Origin: Meghimatium bilineatum
Taxonomy: Eukaryota > Mollusca > Gastropoda > Stylommatophora > Philomycidae
Reading direction: 5' to 3'
DNA: 64,000 nt
Assembly: GCA_034231615.1 (NCBI GenBank)
Contig: CM067314.1
Span: forward strand, 13,085,415 to 13,149,414
A program made the position numbers and the translations under genes. A model generated the notes under the pieces. That model was not told the DNA's origin. It ran no database searches and worked only from the letters and a program-made list of their open reading frames with translations. Positions within the stretch are counted from its first letter, which is position 1, and each line of letters starts with the position of its first letter. Below, in pieces: positions 41,048-51,299 of this stretch.

Positions 41048-41100
41048 GACCCATCATCATCATTTAGTGCCGTCTCCGCAAAGAAGGTTGGCTGCAACAT
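41048..41100 (-). pseudogene. RTE-Y extreme 3' end (about 50 bp)
   Basis: catcatcatcatttagtgcc and gtctccgcaaagaaggttgg match the RTE-Y terminus only. Confidence 0.7.
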
Positions 41101-41750
41101 TTATGTAACATTTAAGTTTGAACCATTCAGTAATTAAATATCTTTACGAAACGCTTTTCTATAATTGTCTATGTTAATTCAATGTCTACTATTTATGATT
41201 TATCGCACACCTCTGCCTAAGTGCTTTCTGTACTCTTTTATTTCGGTTTATAGTGCTGGAACATCGCTGGCGAGCGCTTGCCGAATGACTTTTGATCTCA
41301 CAGCGAGAATCTATTATCTTTGTGCGTAATATACCGTACGGCCGCTCCTAAATGCTGCGGTAATTATCACAAAAGACAATTGCACGTGGTACATGTTGGT
41401 AGTTCTTTGAGCTTACAAGTATTGACAATATTTCATTTTAATATTAGTTTGTCTGAAGAAGTGAAAAGTGCATGTGATGTGTTTAAATAAGAACATCAAA
41501 TATATATGTATCAGTATAATATTTTTGCATTTATACAAATTCAGTTTTTGCGCTTAAAAATTAGATTAGGTAAGAGAATTTGTTTGTTCATAGCAATTGC
41601 AACTATTACAACTTAATATCATTGAAAATGATTGTTATAATAACAGGGACTCAAATTAAAATGTATCATTTGCATGAACTGGGTATGTCTCAGGCGTTGA
41701 ACGTGTGGCTGTATTTCATATATAGAGAGTTATTTAGGTAAATATTCGAA
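41101..41750. other. about 650 bp without recognisable feature
   Basis: AT-rich; no frame, array or element. Confidence 0.5.
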
Positions 41751-41752
41751 TA

Positions 41753-42084
41753 CTTTTACGTTCTGTGTGTGATGAAGGGTTGCTTAGGAAGTATGTGCAG
41801 TTGCCTACTTTTACGTTCTGTGTGTGATGAAGGGTTGCTTAGGAAGTATTTGCATCCGCCTACTTTTACGTTCTGTGTGTGATGAAGGGTTGCTTAGGAA
41901 GTATTTGCATCCGCCTACTTTTACGTTCTGTGTGTGATGAAGGGTTGCTTAGGAAGTATGTGCAATTGCCTACTTTTACGTTCTGTGTGTGATGAAGGGT
42001 TGCTTAGGAAGTATGTGCAATTGCCTACTTTTACGTTCTGTGTGTAATGAAGGGTTGCTTAAAAAGTATGTGCAGTTGCCTAAT
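41753..42084. repeat. 55-bp minisatellite, 6 copies
   Basis: Unit cttttacgttctgtgtgtga tgaagggttgcttaggaagt atgtgcaattgccta, exact 55-bp spacing from 41753. Variants tttgcatccgc (copies 2 and 3) and aaaaag (copy 6). Confidence 0.97.
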
Positions 42085-42164
42085 TTTGCGTTCATTAGTT
42101 ATTGCTCTATTTTTTACCAAATTCGTGCACGTTGAAGTTGAGACAATACAAAAATAAGTTGACT

Positions 42165-42414
42165 CCTACATATTAGCAGGATGTAGTCAGGAGAACGGAA
42201 TGCGTTGTGTCATGGTTTACAGCATTACTGCGATATCTGCTCCTTTCGGCCTGACACATCCGACTTCATCATGGCTTTGGATCACTGACCCTATATGGGA
42301 TGGGACAGCCAAATACATCCCATAACCTCCTTAGTCGCCTTTTACGACATGCGTGGAAGGTAAACAGTGTTGCTATTCTTTACTCCCCTTTCGGACCCCG
42401 GCAACACACGGGGT
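42165..42414 (-). mobile_element. F1 element, tail end missing
   Basis: Begins inside the family at tattagcaggatgtagtcag, then runs to cggcaacacacgggg with the core intact (gatgggacagccaaatac; ccttttacgacatgcgtgg). The (GAA)n end has been lost. Confidence 0.88.
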
Positions 42415-42562
42415 TGCAATTCATTTCTATCGTTATTTTTCTACCCTTTTTTAATAGCACAATAAATATCATCATATTTAATCATTTTCAGTTCATCTCC
42501 CCCCCCCCCCCTCCCTGGTATCTTTGCAAATTACTGTACATTTGTATTTAATATTTGTATTA

Positions 42563-42662
42563 CAGTAATCATCATCATCGAGTGCCGTCTCCACAACGAC
42601 GGTTGGCTGCAACAGATCTCCAACATCCCCTGTTTCTTGTTTTGGTGGTGCGATCTACTAGT
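42563..42662 (-). pseudogene. RTE-Y 3' end (about 100 bp)
   Basis: aatcatcatcatcgagtgcc, gtctccacaacgacggttgg, cagatctccaacatcccctg and ttgttttggtggtgcg match the RTE-Y terminus. Confidence 0.8.
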
Positions 42663-42769
42663 AAAGGAAACTTCCTAAAGTTGGTAGAATCGCTTTCTGA
42701 GCTCGATCTAGTTATAGAAGAGTATATCAGGAAAGTTCTACGCGAGTCTGATAAGTGGTCTGTGACTTA

Positions 42770-43450
42770 TTTTTGTCTATTGTCTATCTCCAGGTGGAGT
42801 TGTCGTAGATTCCACACTTGCCGCTGAGCGTGGGGGTTTGTGAAAGATATATAGTCTGCGTTCCGGAGCCAGGTGTGTAGCTCTGGTTGAGGTGTAGTTA
42901 TTTTTATTCAGGATGGTCTTGATGTTGTCTATCCACCTTTTCCTAAGTCTGATTATGGCTCTGTATCCTGACTCCATCTTGCCGTAAGGTCTTATGGGAA
43001 GTTGATCGTTCATCCTCATAAGCTCCCCAAACCATTCTGTCTTTTGTTTCTCTATATATTCGATGCATGATGTGATACCTATTATCTTTCTAATGTTCTC
43101 ACTCTGCACATTTTATCAAGTCTGGAGACTCCAAACGCCTTTCTTAGAAATTTCATTTCGCAAGTATCGATCTTTCTCTTATGTGTAGATGTCAGTTGCC
43201 ACGTCTGGCATTGGTAGCATAGTGTTAGTATAAAGATGCTCTTAATATTTTGTTTCTTTACTTCCATGTTGATTTTTAGGTGCAATAGCAAAGGTGACAG
43301 CTGGTGTGTCACAGCATTTGTCTTTTGACATCTTGTTTCTATCTCTTTGTCGAGTCGTTCGTCTTCTGTGAAGATAGTTCCCATTCACTTGAACTCTTTG
43401 ACTTGTTTTATTTTTGTGCTCTCTATTTTGATGTTTATTTCCCTGTCGAT
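42770..43450 (-). pseudogene. RTE-Z-like LINE C-terminus
   Basis: Minus-strand blocks: KSIFILTLCYQCQTWQLTST, CEMKFLRKAFGVSRLDK, then in another frame ENIRKIIGITSCIEYIEKQK, TEWFGELMRM, RLRKRWIDNIKTILN and APERRLYIF. This is the CQTW...WFGHLxRM...RKRWIDNIK order of RTE-Z. A frameshift lies near 43090-43110. 5'-truncated near 43450; no target-site duplication identified. Confidence 0.78.
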
Positions 43451-43487
43451 CTTGTTATTTGCCTAATTACTGTCTTGTGTGTGTTAA

Positions 43488-43600
43488 AACAATTACAAAA
43501 AATAACAATAAAACAAAACAAAGACAGTTATCAACGTAGCTGTCCTATTGGGTCCTTTACCAAAAGACAAATAACGGTTAAGAAAACACAACCATAAAAA
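43488..43600. mobile_element. relative of the foldback-element arm
   Basis: aataacaataaaacaaaaca, acagttatcaacgtagctgt, gggtcctttaccaaaagaca, aataacggttaagaaaacac follows the order of the foldback arm at 8441-8525 (caataaaactaaacagg, aattctcaacgtatcggc, gaacctttttcaagagaca, aacaacagaaaacgac). Only one arm is present. Confidence 0.5.
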
Positions 43601-43675
43601 AATATAACCAAGATCACTGGGACATTTGTTTTCACTGTTACTATTACTATAACTATGTCCTAATTTTTGGCTATG

Positions 43676-43862
43676 TAGGGATATTTTGTCTGGAATATTT
43701 TGTCCGGTATATTTTGTCTGGGAATATTTTGACTGGAATATTTTGTCTGGTATATTTTGTCTGGTATATTTGGTTTGGTATATTTTGTCTGGAATATTTT
43801 GTCTGGTATATTTTGTCTGGGAATATTTTTTTGGTATATTTTAACTGGGAATATTTTGTCCA
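43676..43862. repeat. about 14-bp minisatellite (left part)
   Basis: Variants of tattttgtctggta and tattttgtctggaa, 12-13 copies; the same array resumes for two to three units at 44188-44228 after the RTE-V remnant. Confidence 0.93.
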
Positions 43863-43884
43863 AATAGTGATCTAAGAGACAAAA

Positions 43885-44170
43885 CACACCGAGAGTATGT
43901 TTCAAACATTATAAGAAAACGAAGATGGAAATACCTTGGTCACGTTTTACAACTAGATGTAACCAAAATAAACCAACAAGCCCTTATGTGGTCACCTGAG
44001 GGTAAAAGAAAAAGTGAAAGACCTAAAACAACCCTTAAAAACACCATTCTTAAAGAAGGGAAATTAATACACTAAGACCATCCAGGAACTAAAGCTGCAA
44101 GCAGCGGACCGCATCATATGGAGAACTAAAACCTCTGCCCTATGTGTCGCTTACGGCACGAAAGGAACAA
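43885..44170 (+). pseudogene. RTE-V LINE C-terminus
   Basis: Frame reads REYVSNIIRKRRWKYLGHVL, QLDVTKINQQALMWSPEGKR, KSERPKTTLKNTILKEGK, stop, then frameshifted remnants of the last about 30 residues. RRWxYLGHVLxxD and QALxWxPEGKRKxxRPKTT are conserved in the C-terminal tail of an RTE-like group. It lies within the 14-bp array. Confidence 0.78.
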
Positions 44171-44187
44171 ACTAAACTGAAATTAAT

Positions 44188-44228
44188 TATATTTTGTCCG
44201 GTATATTTTGTCTGGGAATATTTTGTCA
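44188..44228. repeat. 14-bp minisatellite (right part)
   Basis: attttgtccggtatattttg and tctgggaatattttgtc: continuation of the array at 43676-43862. Confidence 0.85.
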
Positions 44229-44305
44229 TGGAACCTATGGTTCTGTTAGTTTTAAAAATTGCGCAAAGGACTAAATTAACTCTACGCCAATAACCCTATA
44301 TATAA

Positions 44306-44420
44306 CATCAATATGACATCACCCTGACCGCAGGGTGGTCATATTGCTGGAAGCACGTATCTCAATATAACATCACCTGACCACAGGGTGGACATACGGC
44401 TGGAAGCAGGTATCTCAATA
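44306..44420. repeat. about 57-bp direct duplication with hairpin
   Basis: caatat(g/a)acatcacc, ctgacc(g/a)cagggtgg and gctggaagca(c/g)gtatctca occur twice. The inner caccctg-accg-cagggtg can pair in the first copy. Confidence 0.85.
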
Positions 44421-44548
44421 GATCTTTCATTAACCTTGACGACCACATCTCCACCATAATGAAATGATGTTGTGGTTATAAGGGCAGACAAAATCTTAGC
44501 AGCAATAAAGGTTATGGATGCTGCGCAGTGTGAGCACCATCATCGCCA

Positions 44549-44897
44549 AGTGCCGTCTCCGCAACGAAGGTTGGCTGCAACAGATCTCCAGCATTCCCTG
44601 TCTCTTGTTTTGGTGGTACACACTGCTAGACTGTAACCTGTCCATCTTGTGATGTTATTCTCCCACTTGTATCTCTGTCTACCTCTTGCTCGCTTCCCTT
44701 TGACTTTACCCTCAAGTAAGGTCTTCAATAAGGTGTCATGTCTTTTAATGTGTCCAAAATATTTTATTTGCCTGACCTTTATTTCTCTTAGTAATTCTTT
44801 CTTCATATTAAGTGTTTTTAGAACCTCTGTTTTCTTCTCTTTCCATGATATTCTCCCTATTCTTCTATATACCCACATCTCAAAGGCATCAATTTTT
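44549..44897 (-). pseudogene. RTE-Y 3' end, parental copy A
   Basis: Minus strand: AFEMWVYRRIGRISWKEKKT, EVLKTLNMKKELLREIKVRQ, YFGHIKRHDTLLKTLLEGKV, GKRARGRQRYKWENNITRWT, GYSLAVCTTKTRDRECWRSV, ANLRCGDGT. 5'-truncated at a T-run (44890-44897). Carries diagnostic bases (ccatcttgtgatgttattc, caataaggtg) that distinguish it from the copy at 48738. Confidence 0.88.
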
Positions 44898-44911
44898 TTT
44901 CTACAGTGTGA

Positions 44912-45540
44912 GCAGATGTTGTTATTTCTTTTGAACGAGGGTTTGGGGTGGCTGTGGTGGAATATGCACTGGCAGTTCTGACTTTTAGCCAAACTCAGAT
45001 TGAAAGACTGGATAGAATCCAGAATGCAGCAATGCACATGATTTTTGGGTGCCGCCAGTGTGATGCCGGAGCCCGAGAGATGAGCAAAGAATAGCATCAC
45101 TGTTTACCTTCCATGCATGTCATAAGAGGCGACTAAAGAGGTTACGTGATGGAGTTGGTTGTCCCATCCGATATAGGGCCAGCGACCCAAAGCCATGCTG
45201 AAGTAGGATTTGTCAGGTCGAAAGGCGCAGATATAGCAGCAATGCTGTAAGCCATGTCACTACGCATTCCGTTCTACGGAATACATCCAGTTAATCTGCA
45301 GGAGTTTGAGAACGAGCACAGGTGAAGAAGAAGATTCGTGGGTGCACAAGAGACACATCGACAACAACTATGCGGCACCTACTCGACTGTCCTACGGCAG
45401 AACATAGATCACAGTATTCCTGTGCACGGGTTTACCTTCAGATACATGCAGATAAGGAACATGCATTGAATTCTGAAATACAGACAGTTAAAGGTAGCCC
45501 CTTTATTGCAGCACAAAATGCTACCTATGTCAACAAAAAA
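44912..45540 (+). pseudogene. I/Jockey-type LINE RT thumb, split by F1
   Basis: Plus strand, ERGFGVAVVEYALAVLTFS, IERLDRIQNAAMHMIFGC, then the F1 insertion (45053-45332), then GCTRDTSTTTMRHLLDCPTA, HRSQYSCARVYLQIHADKEH and ALNSEI. The xRIQNxAxRxILGxTxDT...MRxLLDxP block lies between RT and RNase H in LINEs that carry RNase H, so this probably belongs to the family of 2891-3597. At about 45540 it switches abruptly to RTE-Z. Confidence 0.82.
45053..45332 (+). mobile_element. F1 element, unit 1
   Basis: Sense copy from cgccagtgtgatgccggag to gaagaagaa, within the LINE RT. Flanks gatttttgggtgc (45040-45052) and gattcgtgggtgc (45333-45345) form a 13-bp target-site duplication with two mismatches. 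The core hairpin has lost pairing in several positions. Confidence 0.87.
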
Positions 45541-45542
45541 AA

Positions 45543-45965
45543 CATCTTATCCAAAGTATCTTCATTCCAACCCTGTGCTACCAATGTCAAACATGGTCCT
45601 TAACAACAAAACATAAGAGACAACTGGTTACAACAGGGATGAGATGTCTGCGAAAAGCCACAGGAGTGACCAGAAGACACAGAATCAGAAACGATGTCAT
45701 AAGAGAAAGAGTGGGTGTCATATCAATTCTACAATACATACAAAACCAACAGATATAAATGGTTTGGTCATCTGGAAATAATGCAATGTGATTCATTAGT
45801 TTATAAAGCATATATGAAGAGAGGAGAGGCAGAAAGAAGAGCCAAGGGTAGACCTAGAGTACGCTGGATCGACATCAAAGAGATATTACACGAACACCAA
45901 ATAACATTATCTGAAGCTGCCAGAAAAGCGAGAACAAGAACATTGTATCTCTCTCGACACCCGTA
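45543..45965 (+). pseudogene. RTE-Z LINE C-terminus, unit 1
   Basis: IFIPTLCYQCQTW, LTTKHKRQLVTTGMRCLRK, ATGVTRRHRIRNDVIRERVG, ILQYIQNQQI then after a frameshift KWFGHLEIMQCDSLVYKAYM, RRAKGRPRVRWIDIKEILHE, LSEAARKARTRTLYLSRHP and a stop at 45963-45965. The order matches 30895-31900. Short frames overlap it on both strands, which are shadows. Confidence 0.85.
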
Positions 45966-46392
45966 AAGGGTAAAAGAGGAAGGAAAGAAGAAGAAGAAAA
46001 GGTAGCAGACTTAAGAGAGGAAAGTCGTGGATGGGACGTGCTGAGGATGTCATACAAAGCGTGTGCAGATCGCAAGATGTGGCAGCAAGTACGGAATGGA
46101 TAGGTCTGATGGATCTATGATCAGATAAATAGTGCTTGGGCCTTCACAGCTCAGTACGTAGGTAAAACAATCAGGGAGGAGAGTGGTGTCTTTGCTGTGA
46201 CTACGAGTAGCATGACCATAGAGATTGTTGCGGTGACTAGAGCATTTGAGTGGGTAGACACACAGAGGGTAACATGGGTCTGCATATGGAGGGATTATTG
46301 GTCATTTTGCATATATTTTATGTAGCCAACTAATGAAAAGTAATGAAAATGAAAAAGTCGGAGCGGCCGTGGATGTGTTCATAAATTATGTC
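45966..46392. other. unit 1 non-coding stretch
   Basis: About 430 bp without a recognisable element; present again at 48100-48526. Part of it (gagattgttgcggtgactag) may be older LINE sequence, but I cannot assign it. Confidence 0.4.
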
Positions 46393-46402
46393 TGATATGA
46401 TG

Positions 46403-46433
<31 letters not shown>

Positions 46434-46581
46434 CGATGATGACGACGACGATGGTGACGATGACGACGATGATGACGATGACGATGACGACGATGATGAT
46501 GATGACGATGACGACGATGATGATGATGATGATGATGATGATGACGATGATGATGATGATGATGACGATGATGATGATGAT
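46393..46581. repeat. (GAT/GAC)n microsatellite, unit 1
   Basis: About 190 bp of GAT, GAC and GGT triplets. Gives poly-Met, poly-His or poly-Ser frames depending on strand; not coding. Confidence 0.97.
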
Positions 46582-46681
46582 GTTCCTCCTTCACATGTGA
46601 AGATGAGCATGGCATGAGAAACAATAACTGTGATCAACAGCTAGAAATAACATTGTGTTTATCTAATCATCATCATCATCA

Positions 46682-47030
46682 AGTGCCGTCTCCGCAACGA
46701 AGGTTGGCTGCAACATATCTCCAACATCCCCTGTCTCTTGTCTTGGTGGTGCACTCTGCTAGACTGTAACCTGTCCATCGTGTAATGTTACTCTCCCACT
46801 TGTATCTCTGCCTACCTCTTGCTCGCTTCCCTTTGACTTTACCCTCAAGTAAGGTCTTCAATAGGGTGTCATGTCTTTTAATGTGTCCAAAATATTTTAT
46901 TTGCCTGACCTTTATTTCTCTTAGTAATTCTTTCTTCATATTAAGTGTTTTTAGAACCTCTGTTTTCTTCTCTTTCCATGATATTCTCCCTATTCTTCTA
47001 TATACCCACATCTCAAAGGCATCAATTTTT
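46682..47030 (-). pseudogene. RTE-Y 3' end, hybrid copy
   Basis: Same coding blocks as at 44549-44897, with GYSLAECTTKTRDRGCWRYV at the C-terminus like the copy at 48738. The switch from B-type to A-type bases lies between 46864 and 46884. Confidence 0.88.
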
Positions 47031-47044
47031 TTTCTACAGTGTGA

Positions 47045-47674
47045 GCAGATGTTGTTATTTCTTTTGAACGAGGGTTTGGGGTGGCTGTGGTGGAATATGC
47101 ACTGGCAGTTCTGACTTTTAGCCAAACTCAGATTGAAAGACTGGATAGAATCCAGAATGCAGCAATGCACATGATTTTTGGGTGCCGCCAGTGTGATGCC
47201 GGAGCCCGAGAGATGAGCAAAGAATAGCATCACTGTTTACCTTCCATGCATGTCATAAGAGGCGACTAAAGAGGTTACGTGATGGAGTTGGTTGTCCCAT
47301 CCGATATAGGGCCAGCGACCCAAAGCCATGCTGAAGTAGGATTTGTCAGGTCGAAAGGCGCAGATATAGCAGCAATGCTGTAAGCCATGTCACTACGCAT
47401 TCCGTTCTACGGAATACATCCAGTTAATCTGCAGGAGTTTGAGAACGAGCACAGGTGAAGAAGAAGATTCGTGGGTGCACAAGAGACACATCGACAACAA
47501 CTATGCGGCACCTACTCGACTGTCCTACGGCAGAACATAGATCACAGTATTCCTGTGCACGGGTTTACCTTCAGATACATGCAGATAAGGAACATGCATT
47601 GAATTCTGAAATACAGACAGTTAAAGGTAGCCCCTTTATTGCAGCACAAAATGCTACCTATGTCAACAAAAAAA
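47045..47674 (+). pseudogene. I/Jockey-type LINE RT thumb, unit 2, split by F1
   Basis: Duplicate of 44912-45540. IERLDRIQNAAMHMIFGC before and GCTRDTSTTTMRHLLDCPTA after the F1 insertion at 47186-47465. Confidence 0.82.
47186..47465 (+). mobile_element. F1 element, unit 2
   Basis: Duplicate of 45053-45332 carried by the segmental duplication, not an independent insertion. Confidence 0.88.
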
Positions 47675-47675
47675 A

Positions 47676-48100
47676 ACATCTTATCCAAAGTATCTTCATT
47701 CCAACCCTGTGCTACCAATGTCAAACATGGTCCTTAACAACAAAACATAAGAGACAACTGGTTACAACAGGGATGAGATGTCTGAGAAAAGCCACAGGAG
47801 TGACCAGAAGACACAGAATCAGAAACGATGTCATAAGAGAAAGAGTGGGTGTCATATCAATTCTACAATACATACAAAACCAACAGATATAAATGGTTTG
47901 GTCATCTGGAAATAATGCAATGTGATTCATTAGTTTATAAAGCATATATGAAGAGAGGAGAGGCAGAAAGAAGAGCCAAGGGTAGACCTAGAGTACGCTG
48001 GATCGACATCAAAGAGATATTACACGAACACCAAATAACATTATCTGAAGCTGCCAGAAAAGCGAGAACAAGAACATTGTATCTCTCTCGACACCCGTAA
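47676..48100 (+). pseudogene. RTE-Z LINE C-terminus, unit 2
   Basis: Duplicate of 45543-45965. Because of one extra A in the poly-A run near 47668, the LINE RT frame and the RTE-Z frame are joined here into one 145-codon frame (47455-47892). In unit 1 they are out of frame. Confidence 0.85.
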
Positions 48101-48530
48101 AGGGTAAAAGAGGAAGGAAAGAAGAAGAAGAAAAGGTAGCAGACTTAAGAGAGGAAAGTCGTGGATGGGACGTGCTGAGGATGTCATACAAAGCGTGTGC
48201 AGATCGCAAGATGTGGCAGCAAGTACGGAATGGATAGGTCTGATGGATCTATGATCAGATAAATAGTGCTTGGGCCTTCACAGCTCAGTACGTAGGTAAA
48301 ACAATCAGGGAGGAGAGTGGTGTCTTTGCTGTGACTACGAGTAGCATGACCATAGAGATTGTTGCGGTGACTAGAGCATTTGAGTGGGTAGACACACAGA
48401 GGGTAACATGGGTCTGCATATGGAGGGATTATTGGTCATTTTGCATATATTTTATGTAGCCAACTAATGAAAAGTAATGAAAATGAAAAAGTCGGAGCGG
48501 CCGTGGATGTGTTCATAAATTATGTCTGAT

Positions 48531-48536
48531 ATGATG

Positions 48537-48567
<31 letters not shown>

Positions 48568-48638
48568 CGATGATGACGACGACGATGGTGACGATGACGA
48601 CGATGATGACGATGACGATGACGACGATGATGATGATG
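48531..48638. repeat. (GAT/GAC)n microsatellite, unit 2
   Basis: Shortened version of the tract at 46393-46581, with the same leading arrangement and loss of the distal part. Confidence 0.97.
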
Positions 48639-48737
48639 TTCCTCCTTCACATGTGAAGATGAGCATGGCATGAGAAACAATAACTGTGATCAACAGCTAG
48701 AAATAACATTGTGTTTATCTAATCATCATCATCATCA

Positions 48738-48985
48738 AGTGCCGTCTCCGCAACGAAGGTTGGCTGCAACGTATCTCCAACATCCCCTGTCTCTTGTCTT
48801 GGTGGTGCACTCTGCTAGACTGTAACCTGTCCATCGTGTAATGTTACTCTCCCACTTGTATCTCTGCCTACCTCTTGCTCGCTTCCCTTTGACTTTACCC
48901 TCAAGTAAGGTCTTCAATAGGGTGTCATGTCTTTTAATGGGTCCAAAGTAATTTATTTGCCTGATCTTTATTTCTCTTTATTTAT
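48738..48985 (-). pseudogene. RTE-Y 3' end, parental copy B
   Basis: TLLEGKVKGKRARGRQRYKW, ESNITRWTGYSLAECTTKTR and the CGDGT end, then a break: after atctttatttctcttt the sequence leaves the family for TTTA-rich DNA. The third and last start of the duplicated segment; downstream flank unrelated to the other copies. Confidence 0.88.
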
Positions 48986-49030
48986 AGAGAAATATAGTTT
49001 ATTTATTTATTTATTTAACTCTTTATTTAT
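48975..49030. repeat. (TTTA)n-rich tract
   Basis: Imperfect TTTA/TTTATAG repeats between RTE-Y copy B and the RTE-W remnant. Confidence 0.85.
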
Positions 49031-49034
49031 AGTT

Positions 49035-49830
49035 TATCTAATAGAGAGTTCATAGATTCCCGATGAGTCCGATTTGTGCCAGAATATTTCTATTGCAGTG
49101 CGTGCAGGAGGTTCGGGGTTGGAGAGTTTTCGAATTTGTCCTTCCGCTTCCGTCGCTTGTAAATTTCCCGCAGTGTTATTTCTTTTTCAAATTTTGTGAC
49201 ACCGGCAGCGATCTGGGTGTGCTAAGTTGAGAGATCAAGGATTGCAGTCTCCCAGGTGCAAGGATCGGTGCTGCAGTGCATGAGATAGTTTGGGGTTTTT
49301 TTTCTGGTAATTATGGAAGCGCTTTTTCTGCCCTCCGCTTGAACGTTTACCATCGCACAGCTCCTCGTGGTGTATTCTCTTGGGAAGACGCCTTGTCTGG
49401 CATACGGGCGATGTGGCCAGTCCACCGGAATTGAGCATACTCAGCAGGGCATGAATGCTTTGCATACAGGACTTTTGAAGAATTGCTGTGTCTGGTACTC
49501 GATCCTGTCAAAGTACTCCCATGAGATTTATTAAGCACCGAAGGTGGAAAGAGTTAAGCTGTCAGGACAGTCCAGGATGACGCACAATAAAGCAATTGGT
49601 AGAACTACTGCGTGGTACACGTGACCACGCATGATCCAGACATTGGCACGAGATCTCCAGAATGCCGCACTGGTGCGAGCAATACGCAGGGCAACATCAA
49701 TGTCAATTGTCGCAGTTTGCGATAGGATACTGTCGAGATGTACAAACTTACTGGCAGTATTGAGTTTTTGTCCCTTTACGTTGAAGAGCGTCGGAGTCGG
49801 GCACAGCCCTGTTTGATATCGTTAGCTACT
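49035..49830 (-). pseudogene. RTE-W LINE C-terminus, heavily decayed
   Basis: Minus-strand blocks: FNVKGQKLNTASKFVHLDSI, VALRIARTSAAFWRSRANVW and VYHAVVLPIALL (49640-49810); then, across several stops and frames, VCSIPVDWPHRPYARQ or in another frame RWTGHIARMPDKAS, SSGGQKKRFH and a Cys-poor zinc-finger-like end near 49060. FxVxGQxLxxxxKFxYLGSxL...RIAKAxxAFxxLRxxVW...VVLPxLLY...RWTGHxxRMPDxRxPK is the tail of a distinct RTE-like group also seen at 62192-62890. At least three disruptions. Confidence 0.78.
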
Positions 49831-50165
49831 GCACATTACGTCTACAACTAAGAGGAAGGGGGGTCTGAAAAAATGTGACAGTTGTTGACAAGGGGGAAGG
49901 GGAGTGACAAATGTTTACGTCAACAATACTATTTTTTATAACCCAGTTAAATTGTTTGAATTTTACACATAAAACACATAAACATGTGAAACAAAGCATG
50001 TAGTATTTTCATACTTTTCCTGCCACCATCTAACATTTTTTAAAGGCGGGGGAGGGGGAGAGAGAGATAATTTTTGACATAATTAGTTTCCCTGAACTCT
50101 CAACAATTTGCTGAAAAACGGTGAAAGTGTCAAAAATTGTCATTAATTTGTTTGCATAATTTATA
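49831..50165. other. about 335 bp without recognisable feature
   Basis: Purine-rich patches (49850-49900, 50045-50070); no element. Confidence 0.5.
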
Positions 50166-50167
50166 GA

Positions 50168-50245
50168 CAATTACTAGTATCTGAGATGTTGTTTCAGACT
50201 TGCCGGCAATTACTAGTATCTGTAATGTTGTTTCAGACTTGCCGT
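50168..50245. repeat. 39-bp direct duplication
   Basis: caattactagtatctg(a/t)(g/a)atg ... cagacttgcc(g) occurs at 50168-50206 and 50207-50245. Confidence 0.93.
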
Positions 50246-50494
50246 CAATTAGTAGGAGTGTGTTTTATCCTATTCCACGTCACTTGGAAGGACTAACCCA
50301 ACTTGTTCACACTTTTCATTGGTTACTTTCCTTACACTGTGTATCGCCAGAAAATGAAAAATACTGAACAAGTCGGATTAACTTCTCGCAATGACGTGTA
50401 TTGGGCTAGTCCTCGTGTCTGTGAAGAAAAGAAAGGTCACAGGTCTGTCCGTGTTTCTATTCTGTAGAGGGATTTGTTCAAATCTCTTCTGTCC

Positions 50495-51260
50495 TTTCTA
50501 CGGCCTTGCTCACTGGGGTCTCCTTTCTACGGCCTTGCTCACTGGGGTCTCTTTTCTACAGCTTTGCTTCAGTATCCTTTCTACAGTCTTGCCTCACTAT
50601 CTCATGTCTACGGCCTTGCTCCACTGAGATCTCTTTTCTACGGCCTTGCTCCACTGAGGTCTACTTTTTACGGCCTTGCTCCACTGAGATCTCTTTTCTA
50701 CGGCCTTGCTCCACTGAGGTCTACTTTTTACGGCCTTGCTCCACTGAGATCTTCTTTCTACAGCCTTGACTCACTATCTCTATCTACGGCCTTGCTCACT
50801 GAGATTTCCTTTCTACGGCCGTGCTCCACTAAAATCTCCTTTCTAATGCCGTTCTCCGCTAAGATCTCCTTTCTACGGCTTTGTTCCGCTAAGATCTCCT
50901 TTCTAATGCCGTTCTCCGCTAAGATCTCCTTTCTACGGCTTTGTTGCGCTAAGATCTCCTTTCTACGGCTTTGTTCCGCTAAGATCTCCTTTCTACGGCT
51001 TTGTTCCGCTAAGATCTCCTTTCTAATGCCGTTCTCCGCTAAGATCTCCTTTCTACGGCTTTGTTCCGCTAAGATCTCCTTTCTACGGCTTTGTTCCGCT
51101 AAGATCTCCTTTCTAATGCCGTTCTCCGCTAAGATCTCCTTTCTACAGATTTGTTCCGCTAAGATCTCCTTTCTACGGTGTTGCTTGACTGAGATTTTCT
51201 ACATCCTTGCTTCACTGAGATCTTTTTTTACGGCCGTGCTAAACTGAGATCTCCTTTCAA
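50495..51260. repeat. 30-bp minisatellite, about 25 copies
   Basis: Unit ctttctacggccttgctcca ctgagatctc in the left half, changing to ctttctacggctttgttccg ctaagatctc and ctttctaatgccgttctccg ctaagatctc in the right half, where the two subtypes alternate. Length classes deviate in the first 250 bp. The 257-codon plus frame starts at a TTG and exists because the unit is a multiple of 3. Confidence 0.96.
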
Positions 51261-51299
51261 TGATTTAATATTTCTCCTAATAAATGATCACTCTCCTTG

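Larger units (their letters stand above)
44549..46681. repeat. segmental tandem duplication, unit 1 (2133 bp)
   Basis: The sequence from agtgccgtctccgcaacg at 44549 is repeated at 46682 with a constant offset of 2133 (2134 after an extra A in a homopolymer near 47668). Contains RTE-Y, part of an I-type LINE RT, F1, RTE-Z and a (GAT/GAC)n tract. Beyond the first about 340 bp I noted only one substitution, one homopolymer difference and a microsatellite length change. Confidence 0.95.
46682..48737. repeat. segmental tandem duplication, unit 2 (2056 bp)
   Basis: Full repeat of unit 1. It is about 78 bp shorter because its GAT/GAC tract (48531-48638) is shorter. The first about 183 bp carry the alleles of the third copy and the rest those of unit 1, see findings. 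Confidence 0.95.

Noticed and set aside
46379-46637. Poly-His, poly-Ser and poly-Met frames
   Set aside because: GAT/GAC microsatellite read in different frames.
50474-51247. 257-codon plus frame with 10-residue repeats
   Set aside because: Starts at a TTG, the unit is a multiple of 3 and stop-free, and no non-repetitive domain is attached.
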